A DNA stretch of 49,976 bases from an uncultured Ruminococcus sp. (GCA_934435205.1 CAKSAK010000010.1:1-49976), one strand, 5' to 3'. Shown: positions 17,762 to 27,069, counted from the first letter of the stretch. The notes: a model not told the origin generated them from the letters alone. Translations and numbers: made by a program.

Positions 17762-18805
17762 CTATATGAAAAACTTTCCCGAATATATCAAAAACCCTAT
17801 CGCCGCCGCAGCCCCTGCCACAGATATCACAGCGAATATCCCGATCACGGTGTGATCCCCGTGACCCTTTTTCTGCAAATGCTCATGAAGCGTGTAACCT
17901 CTCATAAGCAGCTTTTTTCTTATCTTAAACACAATATACTGCAAAAGCCCGCAAGCTCCGTCAACGACCACTGCCGCACCTGCCAGCAGGAAAACGAAAT
18001 ATTCTCCCGAAAGCAGCACCGCCATAGTCATAAGACCCCCAAGTGCCAGCGCACCCGACTCGCCCAAATAAAGCTTCGCAGGACTGCACCCCCAAAAGAG
18101 AAAGCCCCCTGCCGCACCCATTGTGCAAACAGCAAAAAGCTGAGCGGCGTCAGAGCCTGCCCCTGCCGCAAGACCGCTTGAAATGCCTGCCGAAAATATC
18201 AAAGCCGTTACAGCACACAGCCCGTCAGTACCCGTGTCGGTCTTACCGCCTGCGCAATCGTGTATCTTCACCATGTTTATCACCACTGTCATAAACAGCG
18301 GAAAAAGCGGATAAAAAAGCCTGCCGAACTGCACATAGCCCAAGTGAAAAGGCATAAGCACAGCCGTCTGCACTCCTCCGCAGTATCTAAGCCCCACGCA
18401 TACTCCAAGACATATAAGATACTCCATACATATCTTGTAAAAAGGCTTCATGCCAATGCCAAGCTTTTTCTCCTTAACATAGTCCTCCGAAAGCCCGATA
18501 GCCGTGAGCATCAAAACTCCGCCCAGAGCGATAAACACACGCCTTGAAAACTCTCCGTTCTCAAAACTCAGCACCGCCTGCGAGTCATAAAATATTACTC
18601 CCGTAACAATGCCAAATATAACGCAGAGCATTATGACAACTCCGCCGAATTTCGGCTCAGAGCCGTCCTTTGCGAACCTGTCGCCTATATAAAAATCAAA
18701 TTTGCCTGTTTTTATCCTGCGGAAATATGGTATGAACACTCTGCCGAGAACATATCCCAACACCATTTCACACCCCAGTATCACCGCCTGCACGCTCCAA
18801 CTCAT
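17762..18805 (-). CDS. mraY: Divergent MraY-like phospho-MurNAc-pentapeptide transferase
   Basis: MraY moves phospho-MurNAc-pentapeptide onto undecaprenyl phosphate to form lipid I. The 347-aa product has about ten membrane segments and PKFGGVVI, and sits in the mraY slot between murF and ftsW. Key motifs are altered. The usual Asp-Asp is GLSEDYVKEKK (Glu-Asp, about residue 105). The NxxNLTDGLDGL loop is INMVKIHDCAGGKTDTGTDGL with extra residues. The usual GDxGS is LGESGALALGG (Glu for Asp, about 248), and the His-rich motif is LHEHLQKKGHGDH. Four-base overlap with murF (ATGA). Position supports MraY; full activity is unproven. Confidence 0.75.
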   Translation of the reverse strand: MSWSVQAVILGCEMVLGYVLGRVFIPYFRRIKTGKFDFYIGDRFAKDGSEPKFGGVVIMLCVIFGIVTGVIFYDSQAVLSFENGEFSRRVFIALGGVLMLTAIGLSEDYVKEKKLGIGMKPFYKICMEYLICLGVCVGLRYCGGVQTAVLMPFHLGYVQFGRLFYPLFPLFMTVVINMVKIHDCAGGKTDTGTDGLCAVTALIFSAGISSGLAAGAGSDAAQLFAVCTMGAAGGFLFWGCSPAKLYLGESGALALGGLMTMAVLLSGEYFVFLLAGAAVVVDGACGLLQYIVFKIRKKLLMRGYTLHEHLQKKGHGDHTVIGIFAVISVAGAAAAIGFLIYSGKFFI

Positions 18806-20163
18806 TTTGTCAGCGCATTAAACGCTTCTTCAAGCTTCATTCCTCTGCTTCCCTTGAAAAGCACAGCGTCGCCCTTTGCAACTACCTCTTTCAAAGCCGC
18901 CGCAAGCTCCTCTCTGCTTTCAAAGTGCCTGCAATTTTCCTTTGCAAAGCCCTTTTTCTCAGCGCCCTCTATATAGCACTTTGAGTCCTCGCCAAAGCAG
19001 TAAAGCAGGTCAGCCTTTGAAGCCGCAACATACTCTCCCACATTTCTGTGATAGGTCTTTGAGTTCTTACCAAGCTCCAGCATATCTCCAAGCACGCAAA
19101 TGCGCTTGCCCTCCGCCTGTGCCTGTGAAAGCACCGAAAGGCTCGCTTTCATCGAGTCAGGCGCAGCATTGTAGCAGTCAACTATATATGTAACCCCGTC
19201 AATGACAGTAACATTCTGTCTTAAACCCTCCGGCTTGAACTGAGCAATGCCCTTTACGATATCCTCAGGAGGGATATCAAGCGCAAGTCCCACGCAGAAC
19301 GCCGCAAGAGCGTTCTTAACATTATGCTCGCCCAAGCAGTTTATCTGGGCGGCTATCTTTCCGCCCTCATAGTTTATAGTAAATGTTATGCTGTTGTCAA
19401 CAGTCTTAACACCGCTTGCATAAACATCGCAGTCTTTCTTTGATACAGAATAGTAGTAAACCTTTCTGTCAGAATGTAACTGCACCCCTGCGAGCAATTT
19501 ATCATCACGGCAAAGTATCAGCGGAGCGTCATAAGCTGCGCCGTCAAGTATCTCAAGCTTCGCCTTGAGAATGTTCTCCTGCGTGCCGAGATTTTCAATA
19601 TGTGAAATGCCGATGTTCGTTATAACAGCCACGTCAGGCTGACATGACATTGACATTCTTGATATCTCACCCTGATGTGACATACCCATTTCGATAACAG
19701 CCGCCTCATAACTGCTGTCAAGACCGAAAAGCGTCTGGGGCATACCTATCTCGTTGTTGTGGTTGCCCTGAGTTTTCAGCGTCTTGTACTTCTGCGCCAC
19801 AACAAGGGCTATCATATCCTTAGTGGTGGTCTTTCCCACGCTTCCTGTTACGCCAACTACCTTAACACCAAATTTCGACCTGTAATACCCTGCGATATCA
19901 AGCAACGCCCTTGCAGTGGAGTCAACTATCATACATCTTGCACCCTCCACAGGTCTTTCCGTAACAACAGCCTCCGCACCAAGCTCCATAGCCTTTGCGG
20001 CAAAGTTGTGTCCGTCAAAGTTCTCGCCCTTTAGTGCAATAAAAAGCGAGCCTGGCTTTATTGTTCTCGTATCGGTGGAGATATCGGAAATTTCAACGTC
20101 AGCAGGATAGCCGTAGCTTCCGTGAACCGCCGATATTATCTCCTGTAAGCTTAATTTTTCCAT
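18802..20163 (-). CDS. murF: UDP-MurNAc-tripeptide:D-Ala-D-Ala ligase (MurF)
   Basis: This cytoplasmic ATP-dependent Mur ligase adds D-Ala-D-Ala to the UDP-MurNAc tripeptide. Residues 25-50 hold ISTDTRTIKPGSLFIALKGENFDGHNF. The P-loop is GVTGSVGKTTTKDMI, followed by GNHNNEIGMPQTLFGL and IEMGMSHQGEI, all MurF marks. NAAPDSMKASL and LGDMLELG follow in the C-terminal domain. Length 453 aa. The SD is weak: a GGCGGAT lies about 10 bases upstream. It is separated from murE by a 196-base gap holding a repeat pair. Confidence 0.95.
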   Translation of the reverse strand: MEKLSLQEIISAVHGSYGYPADVEISDISTDTRTIKPGSLFIALKGENFDGHNFAAKAMELGAEAVVTERPVEGARCMIVDSTARALLDIAGYYRSKFGVKVVGVTGSVGKTTTKDMIALVVAQKYKTLKTQGNHNNEIGMPQTLFGLDSSYEAAVIEMGMSHQGEISRMSMSCQPDVAVITNIGISHIENLGTQENILKAKLEILDGAAYDAPLILCRDDKLLAGVQLHSDRKVYYYSVSKKDCDVYASGVKTVDNSITFTINYEGGKIAAQINCLGEHNVKNALAAFCVGLALDIPPEDIVKGIAQFKPEGLRQNVTVIDGVTYIVDCYNAAPDSMKASLSVLSQAQAEGKRICVLGDMLELGKNSKTYHRNVGEYVAASKADLLYCFGEDSKCYIEGAEKKGFAKENCRHFESREELAAALKEVVAKGDAVLFKGSRGMKLEEAFNALTK

Positions 20164-20234
20164 TTTAATTCTTATCCGCCGAAGAAACTGCGGTATCTCC
20201 TTTCCCTTATCTTATAAATATAGCTAAAAAATCC

Positions 20235-20336
20235 TGTAGGGGCGTGGCACAATTTCTATGCGACAGCCCACCCTATCGAATTTTAGTAATTCCAAATCAT
20301 CTATCAGACAACGGGCGAACACTGTTCGCCCCTACA
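20235..20336. repeat. Pair of CCCCTACA-ended palindromic modules between murE and murF
   Basis: The left module runs TGTAGGGGCG to GCGACAGCCC (20235-20270). The right module is a hairpin GGGCGAAC-ACT-GTTCGCCC followed by CTACA (20313-20336). The shared TGTAGGGG/CCCCTACA ends point outward. It is the only intergenic gap of note inside the mur genes. Confidence 0.7.
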
Positions 20337-20359
20337 TATTTTTTCCTGAGAGTTATCTC

Positions 20360-21808
20360 TTATCTGCCCTCAGCCTCAAGCTCTTTGAGAGCGTCCGCAA
20401 CGACTTCTCTCTCGTCAAAATGTATCTTCACGCCCCCTGCAAGTATCTGATAATCCTCATGACCCTTGCCGGCAAGCACGATGATATCGTCCTTTTCCGC
20501 ATGATGTATAGCCCAGTGGATAGCCTCACGCCTGTCAACGATAGTTATGTAAGGGGTCGTCTTGCCCTCCAGACCTACCAGAACATCGTTTATGATATCC
20601 TGCGGATCTTCATTTCTCGGGTTATCGGAAGTGACGATAAGAAAATCAGCATTGTCCGCCGCAGCCGCAGCCATAAGGCTTCTCTTTGAAGCGTCCCTGT
20701 TTCCGCCACAGCCGAAAAGGCATTTCACCTTTCCGCTCGCACTGTTCTTTATAGCCGAAAGCACGTTCACAAGTGCGTCAGGAGTGTGAGCATAGTCGCA
20801 TATAACAGTGAAATCTCTGCCTGTCGGAACTATCTCCGCTCTTCCTCTTACGCCCTGCATAGTACCCAAAGCTCTGATAGTCTTGTCAACGTCAAATCCA
20901 AGGGTCTCACAGCAGGCTATAACAGCAAGCGAGTTTGAAACGTTGAAAAGTCCGGGCATATTGAATGAAACATTATGCTTTATCTTTCCGTCAGTGAAAA
21001 CATACTTTACACCGCTTGCTGAAAGCAGGATATCCTCTGCCCTGAAATCAGCCTTTGTACAGCAAGAATAGGTTTTCGCAGGACAGCTTATCTCTTTGAG
21101 ATACCTTCTGCCGTATTCATCGTCAATGTTGATGATAGCGTTGTCAGATATAGTGAAAAGTATCTTTTTAGCCTGATAGTAGTTCTCCATTGTGCCGTGA
21201 ACGTCAAGATGATCCTGCGTCAGGTTAGTGAAAACGCCTACCTTGTAATGACAGCCCGACAGCCTTTTCTGCTCCAAGCCCTGTGAGGAAGCTTCCATAA
21301 CAACATAGTCGCACTTCTCGTCAGCCATTTTTCTGAAAAGCTCATAAAGGTCATAAGGCTCAGGAGTCGTTCTTGCAGTAGGATAAACGTCGTCGCCTAT
21401 CTCGTTCTGACAAGTGCCGATAAGACCCACCTTACAGCCGAATGAAGAAAGCACCTTCTTTATAACAGTTGTGATAGTCGTCTTTCCGTTAGTTCCTGTT
21501 ACACCGATAAGAGTAAGCTCCTTTTCAGGGTGACCGAAAAACGCCGCACACAGCAGAGGAAAAGCCTCTCTCGTATTCTCCACGATTATCTGACAGTCAA
21601 GCCCCAGATCTCTTTCGCAGACTACCACTGAACAGCCCTTTTCTATCATGTCCATGGCGGCGTCATGTCCGTCAAAGGTCTTTCCTTTTATGCACACGAA
21701 CATCGAGCCTGCCTTGACAGCCTTTCTTGTGTCGCTTGTGACGTCGCTTATCTCCATATCAGGCAGAGAAGTTTTCGCAACGCCCGTTATGATATCATAT
21801 AGTTTCAT
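20360..21808 (-). CDS. murE: UDP-MurNAc-L-Ala-D-Glu ligase MurE (meso-diaminopimelate type)
   Basis: This cytoplasmic Mur ligase adds the third amino acid of the stem peptide. The N-terminal domain has SDVTSDTRKAVKAGSMFVCI, the P-loop is GVTGTNGKTTITTVI, and YVVMEASSQGLEQKRL and DYAHTPDALVNVL are typical. The C-terminal DNPRNEDP motif is the one associated with meso-diaminopimelate rather than lysine. The frame is open to an ATG at 21817, but the AAGGA site fits the ATG at 21808 (nine-base spacing), giving MKLYDIITGVAK and 482 aa. Confidence 0.95.
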   Translation of the reverse strand: MKLYDIITGVAKTSLPDMEISDVTSDTRKAVKAGSMFVCIKGKTFDGHDAAMDMIEKGCSVVVCERDLGLDCQIIVENTREAFPLLCAAFFGHPEKELTLIGVTGTNGKTTITTVIKKVLSSFGCKVGLIGTCQNEIGDDVYPTARTTPEPYDLYELFRKMADEKCDYVVMEASSQGLEQKRLSGCHYKVGVFTNLTQDHLDVHGTMENYYQAKKILFTISDNAIINIDDEYGRRYLKEISCPAKTYSCCTKADFRAEDILLSASGVKYVFTDGKIKHNVSFNMPGLFNVSNSLAVIACCETLGFDVDKTIRALGTMQGVRGRAEIVPTGRDFTVICDYAHTPDALVNVLSAIKNSASGKVKCLFGCGGNRDASKRSLMAAAAADNADFLIVTSDNPRNEDPQDIINDVLVGLEGKTTPYITIVDRREAIHWAIHHAEKDDIIVLAGKGHEDYQILAGGVKIHFDEREVVADALKELEAEGR

Positions 21809-21833
21809 AATTATCATTCCTTATCATGGTTTC

Positions 21834-24167
21834 TTACTGTGAGCCTACCGAGGTCACTGCAAATGTTACCGACACAGCCGTTCCCATTGGAACGCTCTGT
21901 CCTGCTCCCACGCTCTGATCGGACTGTGCAACTGCACCCTCCTCCTCATAGCCTGAGCCTTCCGCCGTCAGATTAAGTCCGTACATATCAAGCGTAGCCT
22001 TTGCCTGCTCCTTTGTAAGTCCTTTAAGTTCAGGCACCGTAACAGTTTCTTCCTTGGCGTTTGCTTCTGTGTAAAGCACAACTGAGCCGCCATGCTCTAT
22101 CTTTGCGGCAACAGGCGTCTGCTTAACAACAGTGTCGCCCTCGCCCTTGACCTTGACCTCAAGACCAAGATCTTCAAGAGTCTTTGTAGCCTCTTCAACA
22201 GTGTAATACTGAACGCTAGGTACTGATACCTGCAAGTCTGCAAGCTCGCTTTCGTCATACTCAGGGAAGATCCCCACATAAGGCAGAACGTCTGAAAGCA
22301 CGTTCACGCATATAGGCGCCGCCACCTGGCTTCCGTAGAATTTCTCGCCCGTCGGGTGGTCTACCATTACGAGCATTACTATCTCAGGATCGTCAGCAGG
22401 AGCGAATGCACAGTATGAAGAAACATACGTCTGACCGGTCGGGTCCTCGTCCATTTTCTGTGAAGTACCCGACTTACCGCCTATCCTGTAGCCCTTTATA
22501 TAGCAGTTAGAGCCGGGCTGACCTTCAACAACGCCCTCGAGTATCTCTCTCATAGAAGCGGAGGTGTCCTCAGAAATGACCTGACGTCTTACAACAGTGT
22601 CCATTTTCTTTACAATGTTGCCGTTCTCGTCAGTTATGCTGTTCACTACCTGCGGTGTAACAAGATAACCGCCGTTTATAGCCGCCGAGTAAGCTGTTAT
22701 CATCTGTATCGGCGTTACCTTATTGGTCTGACCGAATGAAGATGAAGCAAGCTGAACAGGGCCCATGTTGCTAAGTGGCATACTGATAGAATTTGATTCC
22801 GCAGGCAGGTCGATACCTGTCAGCTCGTTGAAACCGAACGCATTGTAATACTGACAGAACTTTTCAGAGCCAAGCTTCATGCCTATCTGAATGAACGCAG
22901 GGTTACATGAGTTGAGCATTGCCTGAGCAAAATCCTGCGAACCATGGTCGGTAGTTGACCAGCAGTGGAAAGTCGTGTCTTCCACCTGTATCTGAGTACC
23001 ACAGCCGAAAGTATCATTAAGTGTGATAGCCTTTTCTTCCAAAGCCGAAGCACCTGTTATGACCTTGAATACAGAACCCGGATTGTATATTTCCGAAACC
23101 GCCTTGTTCTTCCACTGAAGCGACCATGCGTCAAGCTGTTTCTGCTTGTAATCGTTTGAATCTTCATCAAGCCCCGCAAGCTCCGCCGCCGTCTTTTCAT
23201 CGGAGATAGCCGCAGGCTCGTTAGGGTCATAAGGGTCAGAAGTCGCCATTGCGTATATCTGACCTGTCTTAGGATTCATTATGATACCGCAGGCTCTGTC
23301 AGTAGGCTGGTTTTCCTCAACTGCCTTTGCAAGCTCTTTTTCAAGGATATACTGAATGTTGGCGTCGATATTAAGATTAAGGTCGTCGCCGTCCTGAGCG
23401 TCATAGCTCTGCTTGTATCTGTATGGTATCTCTGTTCCGTCACTTGCCTTTGCAGTGATTATCCTGCCGTCAATGCCGCTGAGATAATCGTCATAATAAG
23501 CTTCAAGACCATATATGCCGTTGCCCTCATAGTCCGTGTGACCAAGCACAACAGAAGCAAGAGTATTCTGTGGATAAAGTCGCCTTGTGGTAGGGTCGCA
23601 CCTTACGCCGTCGATGCCAAGCTCCGTGAGCTTATCCTCGATAGCCGTGGAAACGGTCTTTTCCACCTCTTTTTTCAGCACGATGTACTGAGTATCCGTC
23701 TTAGTGAGTTTTTCTTTCACAGTGTTAGTGTCTATCTCAAGATTGAGTGCCAAAAACTCCACAAGCTCGTCAAGACATTCGTCCCCTGATTTCGTTGCGT
23801 CAAGTCTTTGCTGATATGTAGCCTTTTTGGAAGCGTCGCTTTCCTTGGCTATATACCCCTTAAGCTCCTCTATCTTCTTGTCATTGTCATCAAGCTTTTC
23901 TTTGAGCATAAGAGGGTCTGCATAAACTGTATAGACCGTTGCGCTCTGAGAAAGCACCGTTCCGTTTGAATCATAAATAGTGCCTCTTGACGCTGAAACA
24001 GCCGTACTTTTGAGCTGCTGAGCGTTTGCAAGGGACTGCCACTTCTTGCCGTCCTTTACAGACACCGAAAAGATCGTCGCAACCGTATATATAAGTATCG
24101 CCGCCACAGGCAGGCTCAGCCAAATATTCAGACGTTGTTTCATTCTGGCACTTGGTCTGTCGGTCAT
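21834..24167 (-). CDS. Class B penicillin-binding protein with PASTA domains (PBP2/SpoVD type)
   Basis: This septal transpeptidase cross-links peptidoglycan outside the membrane and partners with FtsW. One membrane anchor lies at about residues 12-37. The PBP dimerisation region begins at SRGTIYDSNGTVLSQSA. The transpeptidase domain has SxxK in NPGSVFKVI (about residue 365), SxN as NSCNPAFIQIG and KSG in GGKSGTSQKMDEDP. Two PASTA domains end the protein (VSVPSVQYYTVEEATKTL and VTVPELKGLTKEQAKATL). Length 777 aa. SD GAGAGGAG. Its dcw position fits ftsI/spoVD/pbpB; which name applies is not decidable here. Confidence 0.93.
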   Translation of the reverse strand: MTDRPSARMKQRLNIWLSLPVAAILIYTVATIFSVSVKDGKKWQSLANAQQLKSTAVSASRGTIYDSNGTVLSQSATVYTVYADPLMLKEKLDDNDKKIEELKGYIAKESDASKKATYQQRLDATKSGDECLDELVEFLALNLEIDTNTVKEKLTKTDTQYIVLKKEVEKTVSTAIEDKLTELGIDGVRCDPTTRRLYPQNTLASVVLGHTDYEGNGIYGLEAYYDDYLSGIDGRIITAKASDGTEIPYRYKQSYDAQDGDDLNLNIDANIQYILEKELAKAVEENQPTDRACGIIMNPKTGQIYAMATSDPYDPNEPAAISDEKTAAELAGLDEDSNDYKQKQLDAWSLQWKNKAVSEIYNPGSVFKVITGASALEEKAITLNDTFGCGTQIQVEDTTFHCWSTTDHGSQDFAQAMLNSCNPAFIQIGMKLGSEKFCQYYNAFGFNELTGIDLPAESNSISMPLSNMGPVQLASSSFGQTNKVTPIQMITAYSAAINGGYLVTPQVVNSITDENGNIVKKMDTVVRRQVISEDTSASMREILEGVVEGQPGSNCYIKGYRIGGKSGTSQKMDEDPTGQTYVSSYCAFAPADDPEIVMLVMVDHPTGEKFYGSQVAAPICVNVLSDVLPYVGIFPEYDESELADLQVSVPSVQYYTVEEATKTLEDLGLEVKVKGEGDTVVKQTPVAAKIEHGGSVVLYTEANAKEETVTVPELKGLTKEQAKATLDMYGLNLTAEGSGYEEEGAVAQSDQSVGAGQSVPMGTAVSVTFAVTSVGSQ

Positions 24168-24322
24168 AAATATCTCCTCTCAGGACATCACCGCACATAC
24201 AGAATCTTCAATAATTTAGCATGATACGGCAAATATCATATTTTCACACATACAAATTAATAGAACAAGAAAGCTAAGCACAAATATCTTGTCCCTAACT
24301 TTCCCCATAGTTATTTTATTCA

Positions 24323-24799
24323 CTAAGCCCCGATATATTCCAGAACAGAGCTGAACCAGTGTTTTATCTTAACGAACACATTATCGTCCTCGGCCTTTAC
24401 CACCTTTGCCACCGAGTCTGAATCCACAGTTACATACTCTATCTGAGATTTATCCAGCTTTTTAAGTCCCAGCTCATTCTCAGCATACTCCTCGACCTTT
24501 GACATATTGGTCTTCTGAGCAAGCTCTGACTGTAAGCTTACATTCTCTCCCTGAAGCTGAGCAAGCTGTTCCTCCTGTCTGGTCTGCTCCGAACATAGGC
24601 TTGATATTTCGACTCTGCCGTATATCATCGTTCCAAGAACAACCGCCACCAGCAAACAAATGCCTATCACAGCTACTACCGATATAGTTTTCTGCTTCAG
24701 CGCAGGGTTTTTCTTATATTTTATGGCTCTCTGAGCCTCCGCCTCCTGAGCGTTGTCATAGGCACTGTAATCAAATGCCAAATTATGTACCTTTGCCAT
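24323..24799 (-). CDS. ftsL: FtsL-type septum protein
   Basis: This is a small bitopic divisome protein. It has a cytoplasmic N-terminus of about 40 residues rich in Tyr, Ala and Lys, and one membrane segment (TISVVAVIGICLLVAVVLGTM). An extracellular coiled coil follows (EQTRQEEQLAQLQGENVSLQSELAQ), then the ENELGLKKLDKSQIEYV segment typical of FtsL/DivIC proteins. The frame is open to 24832; the ATG at 24799 with AGAGGTG upstream is the better start (158 aa). FtsL proteins are poorly conserved, so position between rsmH and the PBP gene carries much of the call. Confidence 0.82.
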   Translation of the reverse strand: MAKVHNLAFDYSAYDNAQEAEAQRAIKYKKNPALKQKTISVVAVIGICLLVAVVLGTMIYGRVEISSLCSEQTRQEEQLAQLQGENVSLQSELAQKTNMSKVEEYAENELGLKKLDKSQIEYVTVDSDSVAKVVKAEDDNVFVKIKHWFSSVLEYIGA

Positions 24800-24872
24800 T
24801 GCGGTAAAACACCTCTCACGATCCACGGGCAAGCCCGTTATTTACACATTCCCATTTTCACACAAATTCCAC

Positions 24873-25808
24873 TCAGTCCTTGATCTTCTCGATCACCCTG
24901 AGCTTAGCACTGCGGCTTCTGTTATTCTCCGCAAGCTCCTTTTCATCAGCCTCTATAGGCTTTCTGTTCACAAGCTTTCCCCTAGGCGTTCTTCCGCATA
25001 TGCACTGGGGAAAATCAGGCGGGCATATACAGCCCTTGCAGAAGCTCTGAAATCTCTGCTTTACCAATCTGTCCTCCAGCGAGTGGAAAGTGATTATGCA
25101 AAGCCTGCCGCCCACGTTAAGGCAGTCAAACGCCTTGTCAAGAGCGATATTCAAATGTTCAAGCTCCTTGTTTACCTCTATCCTGATAGCCTGAAAAGTC
25201 TTTTTGCAAGGGTTTTTCTCTCGCCTTGCCTTCTGTGGAACTGCGCTTTTTATTATCTCGGCAAGCTCCATAGTTGTCTCTATCGGTTTTTGTTCTCTGT
25301 ATTTTACTATCTTAGAAGCAATGCTTCTTGAAAACTTTTCTTCGCCGTACTCGAAAATTATCCTCGCAAGGCTCTGATAATCATATCCGTTCACAACGTC
25401 CTTGGCAGAAAGCCCCTCCCCTGACATTCTCATGTCAAGAGGTGCGTCATTGTGATAGGAAAAGCCTCTCTCCGCATTGTCAAGCTGGTAAGAGGAAACG
25501 CCCAGATCCATAAGAATGCCGTCAGCACCGCTTATGCCGAGCCTTTCAAATATCTCGTCTATCTCAGAGTAATTCCCTCTCACAACAGTCGCAGGATAGC
25601 CTGCCAACCGCTCAGTGGCAGTTTTCACCGCCTCGGGATCTCTGTCTATAGCCACAAGCCTGCCGCCCTTTTCGCCGTCAAGCCTTTTAGCGATCTCTCT
25701 TGAATGTCCTGCTCCTCCGGCAGTGCCGTCGCAGTAAATGCCGTCAGGTCTAATGTTCAAACCCTCCAAGCACTCATCAAGCAGTACGGGAACGTGGTTA
25801 AATTCCAT
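24873..25808 (-). CDS. rsmH: 16S rRNA (cytosine-1402-N4)-methyltransferase RsmH
   Basis: This SAM-dependent methyltransferase modifies C1402 of 16S rRNA in the ribosomal P site. The N-terminus HVPVLLDECLEGL, the SAM loop YCDGTAGGAGHSREI, DGILMDLGVSSYQLDNAERGFS and DMRMS are all signature segments. LCIITFHSLEDRLVKQRF follows, and CPPDFPQCICG lies near the end. Length 311 aa. Its ATG overlaps the mraZ stop by one base (TAATG), so translation is probably coupled. Confidence 0.97.
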   Translation of the reverse strand: MEFNHVPVLLDECLEGLNIRPDGIYCDGTAGGAGHSREIAKRLDGEKGGRLVAIDRDPEAVKTATERLAGYPATVVRGNYSEIDEIFERLGISGADGILMDLGVSSYQLDNAERGFSYHNDAPLDMRMSGEGLSAKDVVNGYDYQSLARIIFEYGEEKFSRSIASKIVKYREQKPIETTMELAEIIKSAVPQKARREKNPCKKTFQAIRIEVNKELEHLNIALDKAFDCLNVGGRLCIITFHSLEDRLVKQRFQSFCKGCICPPDFPQCICGRTPRGKLVNRKPIEADEKELAENNRSRSAKLRVIEKIKD

Positions 25809-26239
25809 TAAAAATCAAGTCCCTCCAGAGCTTCCATAAGCTCGTTATCATCAATGCTGCTGTTGAAATCGTCCCAACGTTTTTTATCCCATATCTCACA
25901 TCTGTCAGATACTCCGGCCACAACGATCTCCTTTTCAAGCCCTGCCACCTCTCTCAGTGACTGCGGAACAAGTATCCTGCCCTGCTTGTCAGGCTCGACC
26001 TCGCATGCCCACGCCATAAAGCTTCGCTGTAAAGCTCTCGCCTTAGCCATAGGCAGACTTCTGATCTTTTCGGCTCTTTTCTCGAAATCCTCAAGGGAAT
26101 AAACGAACAGACAGCCGTCTATACCTTTAGTTACAATGAACCGCTCGCCGATAAGCTCTCTGAGCTTAGTAGGAAAAGTCATTCTTCCCTTAGCGTCCAT
26201 AGTCTGATTGTAAGTACCTTTAAGCAAGCACGCCTGCAA
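25808..26239 (-). CDS. mraZ: Transcriptional regulator MraZ
   Basis: This is the AbrB-like DNA-binding protein that heads most dcw clusters and represses its own operon. Two MraZ repeats are visible: TYNQTMDAKGRMTFPTKLRE and EVEPDKQGRILVPQSLRE. The frame is open to 26302, but TTG at 26239 has GGGAGGTG seven bases upstream. It gives exactly 143 aa, a common MraZ length, so I chose it. MraZ usually binds direct repeats just upstream; the two promoters there are listed separately. Confidence 0.94.
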   Translation of the reverse strand: MQACLLKGTYNQTMDAKGRMTFPTKLRELIGERFIVTKGIDGCLFVYSLEDFEKRAEKIRSLPMAKARALQRSFMAWACEVEPDKQGRILVPQSLREVAGLEKEIVVAGVSDRCEIWDKKRWDDFNSSIDDNELMEALEGLDF

Positions 26240-26331
26240 GCCGTTCACCTCCCTTGACCGAGTTAAGCAGTGAAATGCCACATTTGAAGCACTCATCACC
26301 ACTTTTTTGCACTTTTAACCACCGTACAATA

Positions 26332-26360
26332 ATTATACACTATATTATAGAAAATTGCAA
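26332..26360 (-). promoter_or_regulatory. Proximal promoter of the dcw cluster
   Basis: On the minus strand, TTGCAA (26360-26355), 17 bases and a perfect TATAAT (26337-26332) lie about 93 bases upstream of the mraZ start. GTGGTTAAAAGTGCAAAAA-type DNA downstream may hold the MraZ operator repeats (GTGG...), which were not resolved with certainty. Confidence 0.7.
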
Positions 26361-26609
26361 CAGTAATATTTCCCAAAGTGATTTTTTGCAAGGGATTTTT
26401 CTTGGACACTTGGTCAATTTGAGAGAGATTTTAGGGGGATTTTGTAACTTTCACCTTTTGATTTGTCACCGTCTTGTAATTTGTAAACTTTTAATTAATT
26501 TTACATCATACAATATCTTGTGGTGTTTTAAACATTTGCGCCTGCATAAAGATAGTAGATATTTCCACTAAGCTCCCATACATTCACATCGTATTGACCT
26601 TATAAAACT

Positions 26610-26638
26610 ATTGTAACACAACATATAGTATACGTCAA
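26610..26638 (-). promoter_or_regulatory. Distal promoter candidate of the dcw cluster
   Basis: On the minus strand, TTGACG (26638-26633), 17 bases and TACAAT (26615-26610) stand about 370 bases upstream of mraZ. The 270 bases between the two promoters are AT-rich and show no ORF with a good SD. Confidence 0.5.
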
Positions 26639-26971
26639 TAGGTTTTGCAAAAAAAAGCACAATTATTTCTGACGCTGTAACAGAAAAAGCAAGAAGGGTG
26701 ATGAACGGAAGAATATAGTGTCGCAAAAAGGTTAAAATTCGGTAACAGAGAAATTTGTTTTCTGATTTAATTATTACACTTTCCGATTTTGTAAATTTTC
26801 ATTGCTTAGATAAAGAAAATAAAGTTTGAAGAGGAATGGAGCGAGAGAGATGGTTTTTAACGTTAAAACAGCCAAAAATAATAGTAAAATTGCACAAAAC
26901 CGCAAAATAAAGTGGCAAAAAAGGCAACTGCAAGGGCAGAGATACAATATGCAGTGGAAAGCGGCGTTCAA

Positions 26972-27003
26972 ATGAGGAATGAGGAGTTAGGAATGAGGAA
27001 TGA
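26972..27003. repeat. AATGAGG-type direct-repeat tract
   Basis: AATGAGG recurs four times at 7-18 base intervals (GAGGAATGAGGAG and GGAATGAGGAATGA). Similar tracts lie at 33052-33098 (opposite strand) and 38056-38086, each beside the palindromic modules. Confidence 0.6.
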
Positions 27004-27069
27004 CGAAGCTAAACAGCGAGAGAAGCCAATGCAAAGTAAAAGACCCACCGAGCGAAGCGAGCAAAAGGT

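Noticed and set aside
17147..18181. 344-codon plus-strand frame over ftsW and mraY
   Set aside because: It spans two real genes in antisense and is Lys/Arg/His/Tyr-rich as expected from reversing membrane-protein codons.
26774..26971. 65-codon hydrophobic frame upstream of mraZ
   Set aside because: Composition follows from AT-rich DNA (Phe, Leu, Cys runs), with no SD.
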